NCBI RefSeq assembly: GCF_018137945.1
Contig: NZ_CP073089.1
Coordinates: forward strand, 1,984,001-2,048,000
Direction of reading: 5' to 3'
Length of the DNA stretch: 64,000 bases
Source of the DNA: Brevibacterium sp. W7.2
GTDB lineage: Bacteria > Actinomycetota > Actinomycetes > Actinomycetales > Brevibacteriaceae
Shown: positions 29,737 to 38,546 of the stretch, piece by piece
How the letters are laid out: the number at the start of each line of letters is the position of its first letter
Position numbering within the stretch: position 1 is the stretch's first letter
Position numbers and translations under genes: made by a program
The notes under the pieces: model-generated
Seen by the model: only the letters and a program-made list of their open reading frames with translations
What the model was told of the DNA's origin: nothing
The model's database searches: none

Positions 29737-30122
29737 AGGAGGACAGGCCACCGATACGCCGGGTTCTGTCATCGAGTCGGTTGCCCTTCTCGACTGACGG
29801 CCATCTATCTGGGACCGCTGTTGCCAGCGGCCTCAAGCAATCCACCCGACGGCTCGGCGAGCAGCCTCGAACGCCGTCTGTCTGATCTTGCTCCGGATGG
29901 GGTTTACCCAGCAGCGCCGGTCACCCGGCACTCTGGTGGTCTCTTACACCACCGTTTCACCCTTACCCCGCGACACGATGTGCATCGTCTCACGGGGCGG
30001 TCTGCTCTCTGTTGCACTTGCCCGCGGGTTGCCCCGGGTGGGTGTTACCCACCATCCCTGCTCTGCGGAGCCCGGACGTTCCTCAGCCCGAAGGCCGCGG
30101 CCGTCTGGTGACCTGTCCTCAC
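29737..30122 (-). ncRNA. rnpB: RNase P RNA (bacterial class A)
   Basis: On the minus strand this region carries the universally conserved RNase P element GAGGAACGTCCGGGCTCC near its 5' part, and a pairing partner near its 3' end containing GAACCCGGCG. The ends are fixed by a perfect 9-bp P1 helix, GAGGACAGG (30120-30112) with CCTGTCCTC (29746-29738). A TAGACT -10-like element lies just upstream (30133-30128). The length of about 385 nt fits actinobacterial RNase P RNA. The gene accounts for most of the 544-bp gap between ppgK and yaaA. Confidence 0.95.
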
Positions 30123-30233
30123 CTCCCAGTCTACTCGGATCGGCCGCAGGCGACGGCGACCTCCCACCCGGTGGTGACCAAGGCAACACGGACCGGGTGG
30201 GGGCGTGTCGGCCCTGCCGCCTACGATGGTGGG

Positions 30234-31010
30234 GTGAAGATCCTCCTCCCTCCCTCCGAAGGCAAGACCCCGCCGGCGACCGGCGCACCGCTCGACCTGG
30301 CCGCTCTGTCGTCCCCGGATCTCACCGCCAAGCGACGGCAGGTGCTCGGAGCGCTGAAGAAGGCCTCGAAGCGCAAGGATGCGCTCACCGCCCTCGGCGT
30401 CGGCAAGTCACTCGCCGAGGAGGTCGCCCGTAACGTCACCATCGACGAGCAGCCGTGCGCTCCAGCCCTGCTCACCTACACCGGAGTCCTCTTCGAGGCG
30501 ATGGGCGCAGCCGATCTCGTCGCCCTCGCAGAAACCGATGCGGCGTTCGCTGACCGCCTCCGCGACGTCCACGTGTTCTCCGCGGTGTTCGGTCAGGTCG
30601 GCGGCCTCGACCCGATCCCCGCGTACCGCTTGGCGATGAAGACCGACCTCGGCCAGCTCGGCCGGTTGTCCTCGTGGTGGAAGCCGATCCTCGCGAAGTC
30701 CTTCACCGTCGATGACGCCGAGGTGATCCTCGACTGCCGCTCGAGCGACTACCGGTCGGCGTGGCCGGGTCCGCACGGGCAGGTCGTCACGCTCGGGGCC
30801 ATCAAGGCGACCGGGGACAAGCGCAGCGTCGTCTCCCACTGGGCGAAGTTCTACCGGGGCGAGTTCGTCGGCCGCCTGCTCCGCGACGAACGCCCGCTGC
30901 CGGAGAGCATCGACGCACTCGTCACCCGCGCCGCAGAGCACTATGAGGTGGAATTCGCCGAGGCGACCGCCACCCGACCGGCGGGACTGACGATCGTCCT
31001 GCGCGACTGA
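30234..31010 (+). CDS. yaaA: YaaA family peroxide stress protein (DUF328)
   Basis: A 258-residue YaaA protein. In E. coli the family lowers intracellular free iron during peroxide stress and binds DNA. Visible marks are KILLPPSEGKTPP at the N-terminus, TYTGVLFEAMGA and SHWAKFYRG. The GTG at 30234 follows the TACGAT element by six bases, so translation is likely leaderless. An upstream in-frame extension crosses rnpB and is rejected. Confidence 0.93.
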   Translation: MKILLPPSEGKTPPATGAPLDLAALSSPDLTAKRRQVLGALKKASKRKDALTALGVGKSLAEEVARNVTIDEQPCAPALLTYTGVLFEAMGAADLVALAETDAAFADRLRDVHVFSAVFGQVGGLDPIPAYRLAMKTDLGQLGRLSSWWKPILAKSFTVDDAEVILDCRSSDYRSAWPGPHGQVVTLGAIKATGDKRSVVSHWAKFYRGEFVGRLLRDERPLPESIDALVTRAAEHYEVEFAEATATRPAGLTIVLRD

Positions 31011-31020
31011 GCCCTCGGCT

Positions 31021-31755
31021 TCACGCGCGGCGGAGCAGGACCGCTTCGCACTCCTCGCAGGTGTGGACTTCGTTCGGGTCCTCGCTCAGCCACTGGTGCC
31101 ACGTGGCGCCGCTGATCTCCTGACCGCAGGCCTGGCAGTTGGGGCCGGCGATGATCGCCGCGCCCGGCCCTCCCTGGGCGACGTTGCCCTCGAACCGGCG
31201 CACGAGGTCCGGCGGCAGGTCGGCCTTGAGCTGGGACTCCTGGCTGCCGAGCTCGTCCATGTCCTCGGCCAGCGCCGCCTTGCGCTCCTTGATCGCCGTC
31301 TGGGTCGTCCGTCCCTGCTCCGTGACCTCGGCGATGCGGGATTCGATGTCCGCCAGCTCTGCCTGCGCGGTTTCGAGTCGCTCCATCGTCGCGAGCTCCG
31401 TGTCCTCGAACTCTGCGACCTTCGCCTCGTGGGCGGCGATCTCCTCCTGCAGGTGGACGAGGTCGCGGCTCGTCAGACCCGTGCCGTCGTTGAGCTCGGT
31501 CGTCTTCTTCGCAATCTGCGCCGTCTGCTTGTCGATCGCAGCGGTCAGCTCGGCGGTCTCGCTCTCGAGCCCGGCGACCACCTCGGCGGCGGCCGTCTTC
31601 TCCGCACTCAGCGCCTTGTGCCGCTCGATGAGCTCCTGCAGCTTCGGTCCCTCGGTGGGGTTCTCGTGTTCGTGGCGCAGGGCCCGTGACCTCGCCGTGA
31701 GCTCGATGAGCTCCTCGAGACGGGTGCGCTGATCGGCGGTGAGCTGCATGGTCAT
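31021..31755 (-). CDS. Coiled-coil protein with C-terminal C4 zinc ribbon
   Basis: A 244-residue protein. Residues ~5-180 are heptad-rich coiled coil, and a C4 zinc ribbon ends the protein with Cys pairs in CQACGQEI and CEECEAVL. This is the zf-RING_7 (DUF164) family; its function in Actinobacteria is not established. It follows the Nif3-like gene by 24 bp on the same strand. The nif3-DUF164 pair is a widely conserved neighbourhood, which suggests a shared function. Confidence 0.9.
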   Translation of the reverse strand: MTMQLTADQRTRLEELIELTARSRALRHEHENPTEGPKLQELIERHKALSAEKTAAAEVVAGLESETAELTAAIDKQTAQIAKKTTELNDGTGLTSRDLVHLQEEIAAHEAKVAEFEDTELATMERLETAQAELADIESRIAEVTEQGRTTQTAIKERKAALAEDMDELGSQESQLKADLPPDLVRRFEGNVAQGGPGAAIIAGPNCQACGQEISGATWHQWLSEDPNEVHTCEECEAVLLRRA

Positions 31756-31779
31756 GTCCTAGGGCATCGAGGGCAGAGG

Positions 31780-32613
31780 TCAGTAGCGTTCGACCCAGGG
31801 GTCGGTGTTGACGGCGGAGGCCTGGAGGGCGACGGAGAGTCCGCGGGCGGCGAATTCGGCGTCGAGCGCCTCGGCGGCGGCCGCCAGCCACACCGCCTCC
31901 GAGGCCCAATGCGAGACGTCGATGAGCTGGGGGCGGGCGTCGCCGCGATTGCCGGTGTCAAGCGCCTCGGTCGCCGGATGATGGCGAAGATCGGCGGTGA
32001 CGTAGACGTCGGCACCGCTGGCGCGCACGGCGTCGAAGAGGGAATCCCCCGCTCCCCCGCACACGGCGACCCGGGTCACCTCGGCGGCGGGGTCACCGGC
32101 GATGCGCACACCGGTCGTCGTCCGCGGCAGTCGACCGGCCAGGGTCCGGGCGATGTCGCGGACCGTCGTCGGCTCGCCGAGGTCGCCCACCCGACCGATG
32201 CCGCGTGCCGGATCCGCGGGGTCGGGGACGAGCGGTGAGGAGTCGGTGACGCCGATGAGGTCGATGAGGACGTCCGAGACTCCCCCGACGGCGGAGTCGG
32301 CATTGGTGTGCGCGTTGAACTGGGCGATGCCGTTCGTGATGAGCGTGTGGACGGCCCCGCCCTTGAGGGTGCCCGCGCTCACCGAGGAGACCGGGCGCAG
32401 CATGAGCGGATGATGGGTGAAGAGGAGGTCCGCGCCGAGGACGACCGCCTCGGCGATGACGGCGTCGGTGGGATCGAGGGCGAGGAGGATCGAGCGCACC
32501 TCGGCGTCGGGATCCCCGACCGCGAGACCGACGGTGTCCCAGTCCTCGGCCAGGGACGGCGGCCACAGGGAGTCGAAGACGTCCACACATTCGCTGACCG
32601 TCGGATATCTCAT
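31780..32613 (-). CDS. Nif3-like dinuclear metal protein (DUF34)
   Basis: A 277-residue NIF3/DUF34 protein expected to form a hexamer with a dinuclear metal site. The metal-binding residues appear in LLFTHHPLML, NAHTNAD and the late DVSHWASE. The biochemical role is unknown; proposals in the literature concern metal insertion or repair. It heads a two-gene operon with the zinc-ribbon protein. It diverges from the acyl-CoA synthetase gene across 165 bp. Confidence 0.92.
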   Translation of the reverse strand: MRYPTVSECVDVFDSLWPPSLAEDWDTVGLAVGDPDAEVRSILLALDPTDAVIAEAVVLGADLLFTHHPLMLRPVSSVSAGTLKGGAVHTLITNGIAQFNAHTNADSAVGGVSDVLIDLIGVTDSSPLVPDPADPARGIGRVGDLGEPTTVRDIARTLAGRLPRTTTGVRIAGDPAAEVTRVAVCGGAGDSLFDAVRASGADVYVTADLRHHPATEALDTGNRGDARPQLIDVSHWASEAVWLAAAAEALDAEFAARGLSVALQASAVNTDPWVERY

Positions 32614-32778
32614 ACGCCCACACTAATGCATCGTCACCGGCACTCATCTCGGGCGGTGGAGCGCACGCACCGCCCCCGGCCGGGTGCGGCCGACTGCCAT
32701 CGGCCGGAGTCGGCCGGGCCCTGGCACCGGAGAGCCCGATCTGTTCACTTGCCGAGGCGTCGCCGCTAGATTGGCCCC

Positions 32779-34320
32779 ATGACCTCTACCGCGTCGACGA
32801 CGACGTCGTCCCTCCAGCCCGTCTCCTCCACCGTCGCCGATCTCATCCGGCGCAGCGCCGACCGCTTCGGCTCCCGGACCGCCGTCGAGTTCGGCGACCG
32901 CACATGGTCCTATGCCGAGTTCGATGCCGCGGTCACCGCGATCGCCCGCGAGCTCCGCCGCCTCGGGGCCGGCAAGGGCGACCGGATCGCCGCCTACGGC
33001 CGGAACTCGGACCTCTACGCCCTCCTCTACCTCGCGTGCGCCCGTGCCGGATTCATCCACGTGCCCGTGAACTTCCAGCTCACCGGGGACGAGCTCGACT
33101 ACATCCTCGCCAACTCCGGGGCCGGGATCGTCGTCGCCGACTCCGACCTCGCCGAGGCGGTCGCCGCCACCGCGCATGGCGGCAGCGCCCGTCTCGTCGG
33201 GTTCGACGATCTCCTCGGTCCCGCCTCGGCACCCGACATCGCCCCGGCCGAGGAGGGCGAGTTCGACGTCGTCGACACCGATGTCGCGCAGCTGCTCTAC
33301 ACCTCGGGGACCACCTCGGCGCCGAAGGGCGCGGTGATGACGCATCGCGCGCTCGTCCACGAATACCTCTCCTGCCTGACGAGCCTCGACTTCGCCGGCA
33401 CCGACCGGGTCGTCCATGCGCTGCCGCTCTACCATTCGGCGCAGATGCACGTCTTCCTCCTCCCGCTGCTGGCCGTCGGCGCCCACAACATCATCGTCAC
33501 CGCCCCCGTCCCGGACGACCTGCTCGCTCTCTTCGAGTCGCGGCGGATCAACTCCTTCTTCGCCGCCCCGACCGTGTGGGTGGCGCTGGCGAACAGTCCC
33601 GACCTTGAGACGAGGAACCTCGACAGCCTCGAGAAGGCCTATTACGGGGCGTCGATCATGCCCGGCCCGGTGCTCGAGAAGCTGCGCACCCGGCTGCCCG
33701 GGCTCGGGTTCTACAACTGCTTCGGCCAGTCCGAGATGGGTCCGCTGTGCACGGTGCTGCGGCCCGAGGAGCACGACGCCCACCCCGGCTCGGCCGGACG
33801 CGCCGTCCTCTTCGTCGAGACCAGGGTCGTCGATGCCGCCGGTGAGGAGGTCGGCCCCGGTGAACTCGGGGAGATCCTCTACCGGTCGCCGCAGCTGTGC
33901 GAGGGCTACTGGGACAGGCCCGAGGCGACCGACGCCGCCTTCGACGGCCAGTGGTTCCACTCCGGTGACCTCGTGCGGATGGATGCCGACGGCTACGTCG
34001 AGGTCGTCGACCGCGTCAAGGATGTCATCAACACCGGCGGGGTGCTCGTGGCCAGCCGGCAGGTCGAGGATGCGATCTTCGCGATGCCCGGAGTCGCCGA
34101 GGTCGCCGTCGTCGGCATCGCTGACGAGAAGTGGATCGAGGCGATCAGTGCCTTCGTCGTCCTCCGCGACGATGCCGGTGAGATCGCCGAGGCGGATGTC
34201 ATCGCCCATGTCCGGGACCGTCTCGCCGGCTTCAAGGCGCCCAAGCGGGTGACGTTCGTCGCCGAGCTGCCGAAGAACTCCGCCGGCAAGATCCTCAAGC
34301 GATCGCTGCGGGCGACATGA
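32779..34320 (+). CDS. AMP-binding acyl-CoA synthetase (FadD-like)
   Basis: A 513-residue enzyme of the ANL superfamily that activates a carboxylic acid to its CoA thioester. Core motifs are intact: LYTSGTTSAPKGAVMTH (A3), YNCFGQSEMGP (A5), WFHSGDL (A7) and the hinge DRVKDVIN, with the catalytic lysine in KNSAGKILK. Fatty or aromatic acids are the likely substrates; this cannot be decided here. The start follows TAGATT by six bases, with TTCACT 17 bp further upstream, so the message is probably leaderless. Confidence 0.93.
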   Translation: MTSTASTTTSSLQPVSSTVADLIRRSADRFGSRTAVEFGDRTWSYAEFDAAVTAIARELRRLGAGKGDRIAAYGRNSDLYALLYLACARAGFIHVPVNFQLTGDELDYILANSGAGIVVADSDLAEAVAATAHGGSARLVGFDDLLGPASAPDIAPAEEGEFDVVDTDVAQLLYTSGTTSAPKGAVMTHRALVHEYLSCLTSLDFAGTDRVVHALPLYHSAQMHVFLLPLLAVGAHNIIVTAPVPDDLLALFESRRINSFFAAPTVWVALANSPDLETRNLDSLEKAYYGASIMPGPVLEKLRTRLPGLGFYNCFGQSEMGPLCTVLRPEEHDAHPGSAGRAVLFVETRVVDAAGEEVGPGELGEILYRSPQLCEGYWDRPEATDAAFDGQWFHSGDLVRMDADGYVEVVDRVKDVINTGGVLVASRQVEDAIFAMPGVAEVAVVGIADEKWIEAISAFVVLRDDAGEIAEADVIAHVRDRLAGFKAPKRVTFVAELPKNSAGKILKRSLRAT

Positions 34321-34404
34321 CCCCTCTCGTGCACGGCCGCCTCGGCGCGCATACACTGCACTGGGACCCGGTGAGGGTCCGGAGTCGACGGAAGGGAACA
34401 CGAG

Positions 34405-35766
34405 GTGGACACGACCGCCAGATGGCAGTGGAGCCTCCACGGTGACGGCAGGACGATCCGTCCCGGGGAGATCGTGCTTCCCGAGGAGCGGCTGAGCTGG
34501 CCGCGGACGATCGGGATCGGCGCCCAGCACGTCGTCGCGATGTTCGGGGCGACGTTCCTCGTCCCTCTGCTCACCGGCTTCCCGCCGTCGACGACGCTCT
34601 TCTTCACCGCGATCGGCACGCTCCTCTTCCTCCTCATCACGAAGGGGATGATGCCGTCCTACCTCGGCTCGTCGTTCGGCCTGCTCGCCCCCATCGGGGC
34701 GGTCACCGGGTTCGCGGCCACCTCCGGGGAGCGGCTCGACTCGCAGGCGATGGCGCTCGCCCAGGGCGGGATCATCTCCGTCGGGGTGACCCTGGCGCTT
34801 GTCGGCATCGTCGTCCACTTCGCCGGAGTGCGGTGGATCGAGGTGACGATGCCGCCGGTCGTCACCGGTGCGATCGTCGCTCTCATCGGCCTCAACCTCG
34901 CCCCCGCCGCCTGGGGGTGGGTGCAGCAGGCGCCGCTGACCGCGGTCATCACGATCGCCGTCATCGTCGTCTCCTCCGTGCTCTTCAAGGGCATGCTCGG
35001 GCGGCTGTCGATCCTCATCGGCGTGCTCGTCGGCTACGGTGCGGCACTCGTGCAGGGGGAAGTGAACTTCTCCACCGTCTCCTCCGCCGCCTGGATCGGC
35101 CTGCCGACCTTCCACGCCCCGGCCTTCGACCTCGGATACCTTGGGCTCTTCCTGCCCGTCGTCCTCGTCCTCGTCGCCGAGAACATCGGGCATGTGAAGT
35201 CCGTGGCCGCGATGACCGGCCGCGACCTCGACGGTCTCACCGGCCGGGCCCTCTTCGCCGACGGACTCGCCACGACGCTCGCCGGAGCCGGCGGCGGGTC
35301 GGGCACGACGACGTATGCCGAGAACATCGGCGTGATGGCCGCGACGAAGATCTACTCGACCGCCGCCTACTTCTGTGCCGCGATCATCGCCCTCATCCTC
35401 AGTCTGCTGCCGAAGTTCGGGGAGATCATCGCGACGATCCCACCCGGTGTGCTCGGCGGGGCAGCGACCGTGCTCTACGGGATGATCGGCCTCCTCGGCG
35501 TCCGCATCTGGGTGGAGAACCGGGTCGACTTCGCCAATCCGATCAACCTCAACACCGCAGCGGTGTCCCTCATCGTCGCGATCGCGAACTTCACGTGGAC
35601 CCCGGCCGGTCTCGAGTTCGCCGGTATCGCTCTGGGCACCGCCTCGGCGATCGTCATCTACCAGCTGATGACGCTCATCGCCCGGTGGCGCGGCACCGCG
35701 CCGGTCCCCGCCGAGGCGGGGGCCGGCGCGATGGCAGACCACTCGGAGCCGAAGAGCACTCAGTAG
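34405..35766 (+). CDS. SLC23-family nucleobase:cation symporter (uracil/xanthine permease)
   Basis: A 453-residue membrane transporter with about 14 helices. Substrate-binding features of the UraA type are present: LVAENIGHVKSVAAMTGRD (Glu in helix 8) and SGTTTYAENIGVM in helix 10. It probably imports uracil or a related base. The GTG start is preceded by AACACGAGG. The 3' end overlaps the convergent alcohol dehydrogenase gene by 7 bp. No purine or pyrimidine salvage gene is adjacent. Confidence 0.92.
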   Translation: MDTTARWQWSLHGDGRTIRPGEIVLPEERLSWPRTIGIGAQHVVAMFGATFLVPLLTGFPPSTTLFFTAIGTLLFLLITKGMMPSYLGSSFGLLAPIGAVTGFAATSGERLDSQAMALAQGGIISVGVTLALVGIVVHFAGVRWIEVTMPPVVTGAIVALIGLNLAPAAWGWVQQAPLTAVITIAVIVVSSVLFKGMLGRLSILIGVLVGYGAALVQGEVNFSTVSSAAWIGLPTFHAPAFDLGYLGLFLPVVLVLVAENIGHVKSVAAMTGRDLDGLTGRALFADGLATTLAGAGGGSGTTTYAENIGVMAATKIYSTAAYFCAAIIALILSLLPKFGEIIATIPPGVLGGAATVLYGMIGLLGVRIWVENRVDFANPINLNTAAVSLIVAIANFTWTPAGLEFAGIALGTASAIVIYQLMTLIARWRGTAPVPAEAGAGAMADHSEPKSTQ

Positions 35767-36773
35767 GTGACGACGGCGCGGAAGCGGACGTCACCGGCGG
35801 TGACCTTGGCGACCGCCTCGGTGATGTCTTCCTTGTCGAAGACCTCGATCATCGGCTTCACCTTGCCCGATGCCGCGATCTCGAGTGCTTCGGTGAGGTA
35901 GTTGAGCCCGTTGTGCGTGGCGCCGATGACCTTCTGACGCTGCGCGAAGAACGGCTGCGGCTCGGTCGGGATCCTGAAGTCGTCGAACGGGTCGAGACCG
36001 ACGAGAACTGCACGACCATCGTGCCGCAGGCCCTTGAACGCGTCCCTGCCGGACTCGTAGGAATTCGAGCTCAGAAGCAGGACATCGGCGCCGCCTGCCG
36101 CCTGGAGCTCCGCGCCGTCGGCGACGACGAGATCAGCGCCGAGGTCGCGGGCCAGGTCATGCTTGTCCGGCGAGTGGGTCACCGCGATCGTCCTGAAGCC
36201 GGCTGCCTTCGCGTATTGGACGCCGAGGTGACCGAGACCGCCGATCCCGACGACGGCGATCGTCTCGCCCGGCTGAGGATCAGCCGCGCGCAGTCCGCTC
36301 CACACGGTGTACCCGGCGCAGAAGATCGGAGCGGCCTCCTCATACGACAGTCCGTCGGGGATGAGCACGGTGCCGGTCGCGGTGGCCGCGATGTACTCGG
36401 CGTGTCCACCCTGAGTGGTGAACCCGGTGAGCCGGGCATTCGGGCAGTTGACCGCGGCCTGGCCGGACAGCGGCAGGTTCTCGCGGCAGTAGTCGCACCG
36501 TCCGCACGTCGACTGCACCCACGTGGTGCCGACCCGGTCGCCGACCTTGCGGCCGGTCACGCCCTCGCCGACCTCGACGATCTCGCCGACGACTTCGTGT
36601 CCCGGGGTGTTGGGGAACAGATCGCCGGCGGCACCGCGCGTCGTCCAGATGTCGGTGAAGCAGATGCCGGTGGCGTGGACCTTGATGAGGACCTGACCGG
36701 GTGCGGCGGTCGGGGTGGGAACCTCCCGCAGCTCCCAGGTGCCGTTGAGTTCGGGAATGACTGCTGCCTTCAT
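35760..36773 (-). CDS. Zinc-dependent alcohol dehydrogenase
   Basis: A 337-residue medium-chain dehydrogenase. The catalytic zinc ligands Cys38, His59 and Glu60 are present. The structural zinc set Cys90, Cys93, Cys96, Cys110 is spread by a 13-residue gap before the last cysteine, longer than usual. The NAD-binding GIGGLGHLG lies near residue 175. Primary alcohols or aldehydes are the likely substrates. The ATG is preceded by AAAGGTCACC. The AraC-type gene diverges from it and may control it. Confidence 0.92.
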   Translation of the reverse strand: MKAAVIPELNGTWELREVPTPTAAPGQVLIKVHATGICFTDIWTTRGAAGDLFPNTPGHEVVGEIVEVGEGVTGRKVGDRVGTTWVQSTCGRCDYCRENLPLSGQAAVNCPNARLTGFTTQGGHAEYIAATATGTVLIPDGLSYEEAAPIFCAGYTVWSGLRAADPQPGETIAVVGIGGLGHLGVQYAKAAGFRTIAVTHSPDKHDLARDLGADLVVADGAELQAAGGADVLLLSSNSYESGRDAFKGLRHDGRAVLVGLDPFDDFRIPTEPQPFFAQRQKVIGATHNGLNYLTEALEIAASGKVKPMIEVFDKEDITEAVAKVTAGDVRFRAVVTY

Positions 36774-36996
36774 GATGGTGACCTTTCAACAGGGTGGTGC
36801 TCGGGGGCGAATCCGGTGAGTGGTCCTCACCGGATTCGTGACGACACCATCGACAGTAGATGTCACAGCACGCCGTGTGACCAGCAGAGCACGCCGAGGT
36901 GCTTGCCGATCGCGCCACGATCGCCTGGCGTCCTTTGCGGGTGGACTGGCGCGCAGTGCCGGTGGTCCGCGCTGCGTTCTCGGCTAGGCTTCGACC

Positions 36997-38016
36997 ATGG
37001 CCGGAACCCGATTCGATCTCGATCCGAGCATCGCCGTGCTCCTGCGCGATCTCGACATCTCCCCCGCCCTCGTCCTCCGTCGCGCGAGCCTGCCCGGGGA
37101 TCTGCTCTCGCGTGGAGCGACCGAGCTCGACACCGCGGACTACTACCGCTTCTGGGCGGCGATCGCCGACGAGGCGGAGCGTCTCGGCACCGCGGCGGAG
37201 GCGGCCGTCGCGATCGGCGAGGCGATCTCCGTCGAGCACTTCTCCCCACCGCTCTTCGCGGCGCTCTCGAGTCAGGATCTGCGCACGGCAGCCGAGCGCC
37301 TGGCCGTCTACAAACCGCTCATCGGTCCGGTTGCCCTCGTCGTCGACAGCGCAGCCGACCTCACCATCGCCTATCGGTGGCCGAGCGCGCAGGAGCCGCC
37401 GGTCCTCCTCGCCATGGCCGAAGTCCTCTTCTGGGTGGCACTCGCCCGCCTCGCGACGCGGGAGCCGATCCGCCCGGTGCGAGTGTCGATGCCGCAGCTT
37501 CCTCAGGATCCCGGCGTGCTCGAAGAATTTCTCGGGGCCCGGGTGCGGACACGAGACGCCTGGTCGGTCACCTTCGCGCAGGCTGATTCCACACGGCCGT
37601 TCCTCACCGAGAATGAGGGGATGTGGCAGGTCTTCGCCCCCGAGCTGCGCCGCCGGCTTGCCGATCTCGACGCGGGGGCGAGCACGAGCGACCGCGTGCA
37701 GTCGGCCTTGGTCGAGACGCTGCCGGCGGGCGATCCGTCGATCGGCGCCGTCACACGGCGGTTGGCGACGAGTCCGCGCACCCTGCAACGACAGCTCAAA
37801 GCCGAGGGCACGTCGTTCCAGGCGGTGCTCGCCGAGACGCGCGAGAACCTCGCACGTCACTATCTCGTGCGCAATGATCTGCGCACCGCCGAGATCGCCT
37901 TCCTCCTCGGCTACACCGACACGAACTCGTTCTATCGCGCGTTCAAGACCTGGACCGGAATGACGCCGGAAGGTGCGCGAATGGGCCTCATCGAGGCCTC
38001 GGCGGTCCGGCCCTAG
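36997..38016 (+). CDS. AraC-family transcriptional regulator
   Basis: A 339-residue regulator with the arabinose-binding-like N-domain of the OruR/ArgR-type AraC group (residues ~15-200) and a C-terminal double helix-turn-helix (~235-335) containing RTLQRQLKAEGTSF and AEIAFLLGYTDTNSFYRAFKTW. The ATG lies six bases after TAGGCT, indicating a leaderless start. It is divergent from the alcohol dehydrogenase gene (223-bp gap), a likely target. Confidence 0.92.
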   Translation: MAGTRFDLDPSIAVLLRDLDISPALVLRRASLPGDLLSRGATELDTADYYRFWAAIADEAERLGTAAEAAVAIGEAISVEHFSPPLFAALSSQDLRTAAERLAVYKPLIGPVALVVDSAADLTIAYRWPSAQEPPVLLAMAEVLFWVALARLATREPIRPVRVSMPQLPQDPGVLEEFLGARVRTRDAWSVTFAQADSTRPFLTENEGMWQVFAPELRRRLADLDAGASTSDRVQSALVETLPAGDPSIGAVTRRLATSPRTLQRQLKAEGTSFQAVLAETRENLARHYLVRNDLRTAEIAFLLGYTDTNSFYRAFKTWTGMTPEGARMGLIEASAVRP

Positions 38017-38346
38017 TCAGCGGGCGGCGTTGAAGACCGTCTGGATCTCCGCGATCTTCCCGCCCTCGAAGCGCAGCCATGTTGCGGCCGGGATCGCCGG
38101 GGAGCCGGAGGTGGCGAGTTCGGACCAGATGAGGGCGTTGTCGTCGTCGGAGAGCTGGACCTTGACGTCGTCGGAGGTCGTCATCGAGCCCATCTCCGCG
38201 AGACCCCGGACGACCTCCTCGGCGCCGGAGGCCTGAGCGACGGGCCCGGTGAACGTGACATCGGGGGTGACGAGCGAGCTGAGGGTGTCGGCGTCGCCGC
38301 CGACGAGAGCGGTGTGGAACTGCTGGGCGAGATCTGCGGTGGCCAT
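38017..38346 (-). CDS. NTF2-like (SnoaL-type) small protein
   Basis: A 109-residue protein with the alpha+beta cone fold pattern of the NTF2 superfamily: an N-terminal helix (LAQQFHTALVGGDADTLSSL), DVTFTGP, and C-terminal strands with WLRFEGGKIAEIQTVF. It could bind or isomerise a small ligand; the substrate is unknown. The ATG at 38346 has AGGAAGAGG upstream. Its stop abuts the stop of the convergent AraC gene with no gap. Confidence 0.85.
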   Translation of the reverse strand: MATADLAQQFHTALVGGDADTLSSLVTPDVTFTGPVAQASGAEEVVRGLAEMGSMTTSDDVKVQLSDDDNALIWSELATSGSPAIPAATWLRFEGGKIAEIQTVFNAAR

Positions 38347-38500
38347 GATGGTTCCTCTTCCTGAAGCGGTGGTGCTCGGAATCGTGCGGATGTCCCCACG
38401 ATCATGGCAACATTTCGCCACCCTGGCAATGGGGCAAGCCCACTTCCCAGCCTCGGCGATCACCGCAACTGCCCGGAGCCCGGCAGCCGTGGGGCCTGCT

Positions 38501-38538
38501 CATCCGGCAGTGCGCCGGTCGGGGCGCACTGCCGGATG
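38501..38538 (-). terminator. Terminator hairpin after the MFS gene
   Basis: A 16-bp perfect stem (38501-38516 with 38523-38538) lies 8 bp beyond the MFS stop codon on the minus strand. No T-run is present. Confidence 0.75.
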
Positions 38539-38546
38539 GGTGTGGA

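Noticed and set aside
30012-30233. Upstream extension of the yaaA reading frame
   Set aside because: It crosses the RNase P RNA gene, and a better GTG start with a -10 box lies at 30234.
32644-35742. 1032-codon minus-strand frame opposite the acyl-CoA synthetase and permease
   Set aside because: It is a GC-rich shadow. It spans two genes with clear motifs and the promoter between them, and has low-complexity Asp/Glu/Arg sequence.
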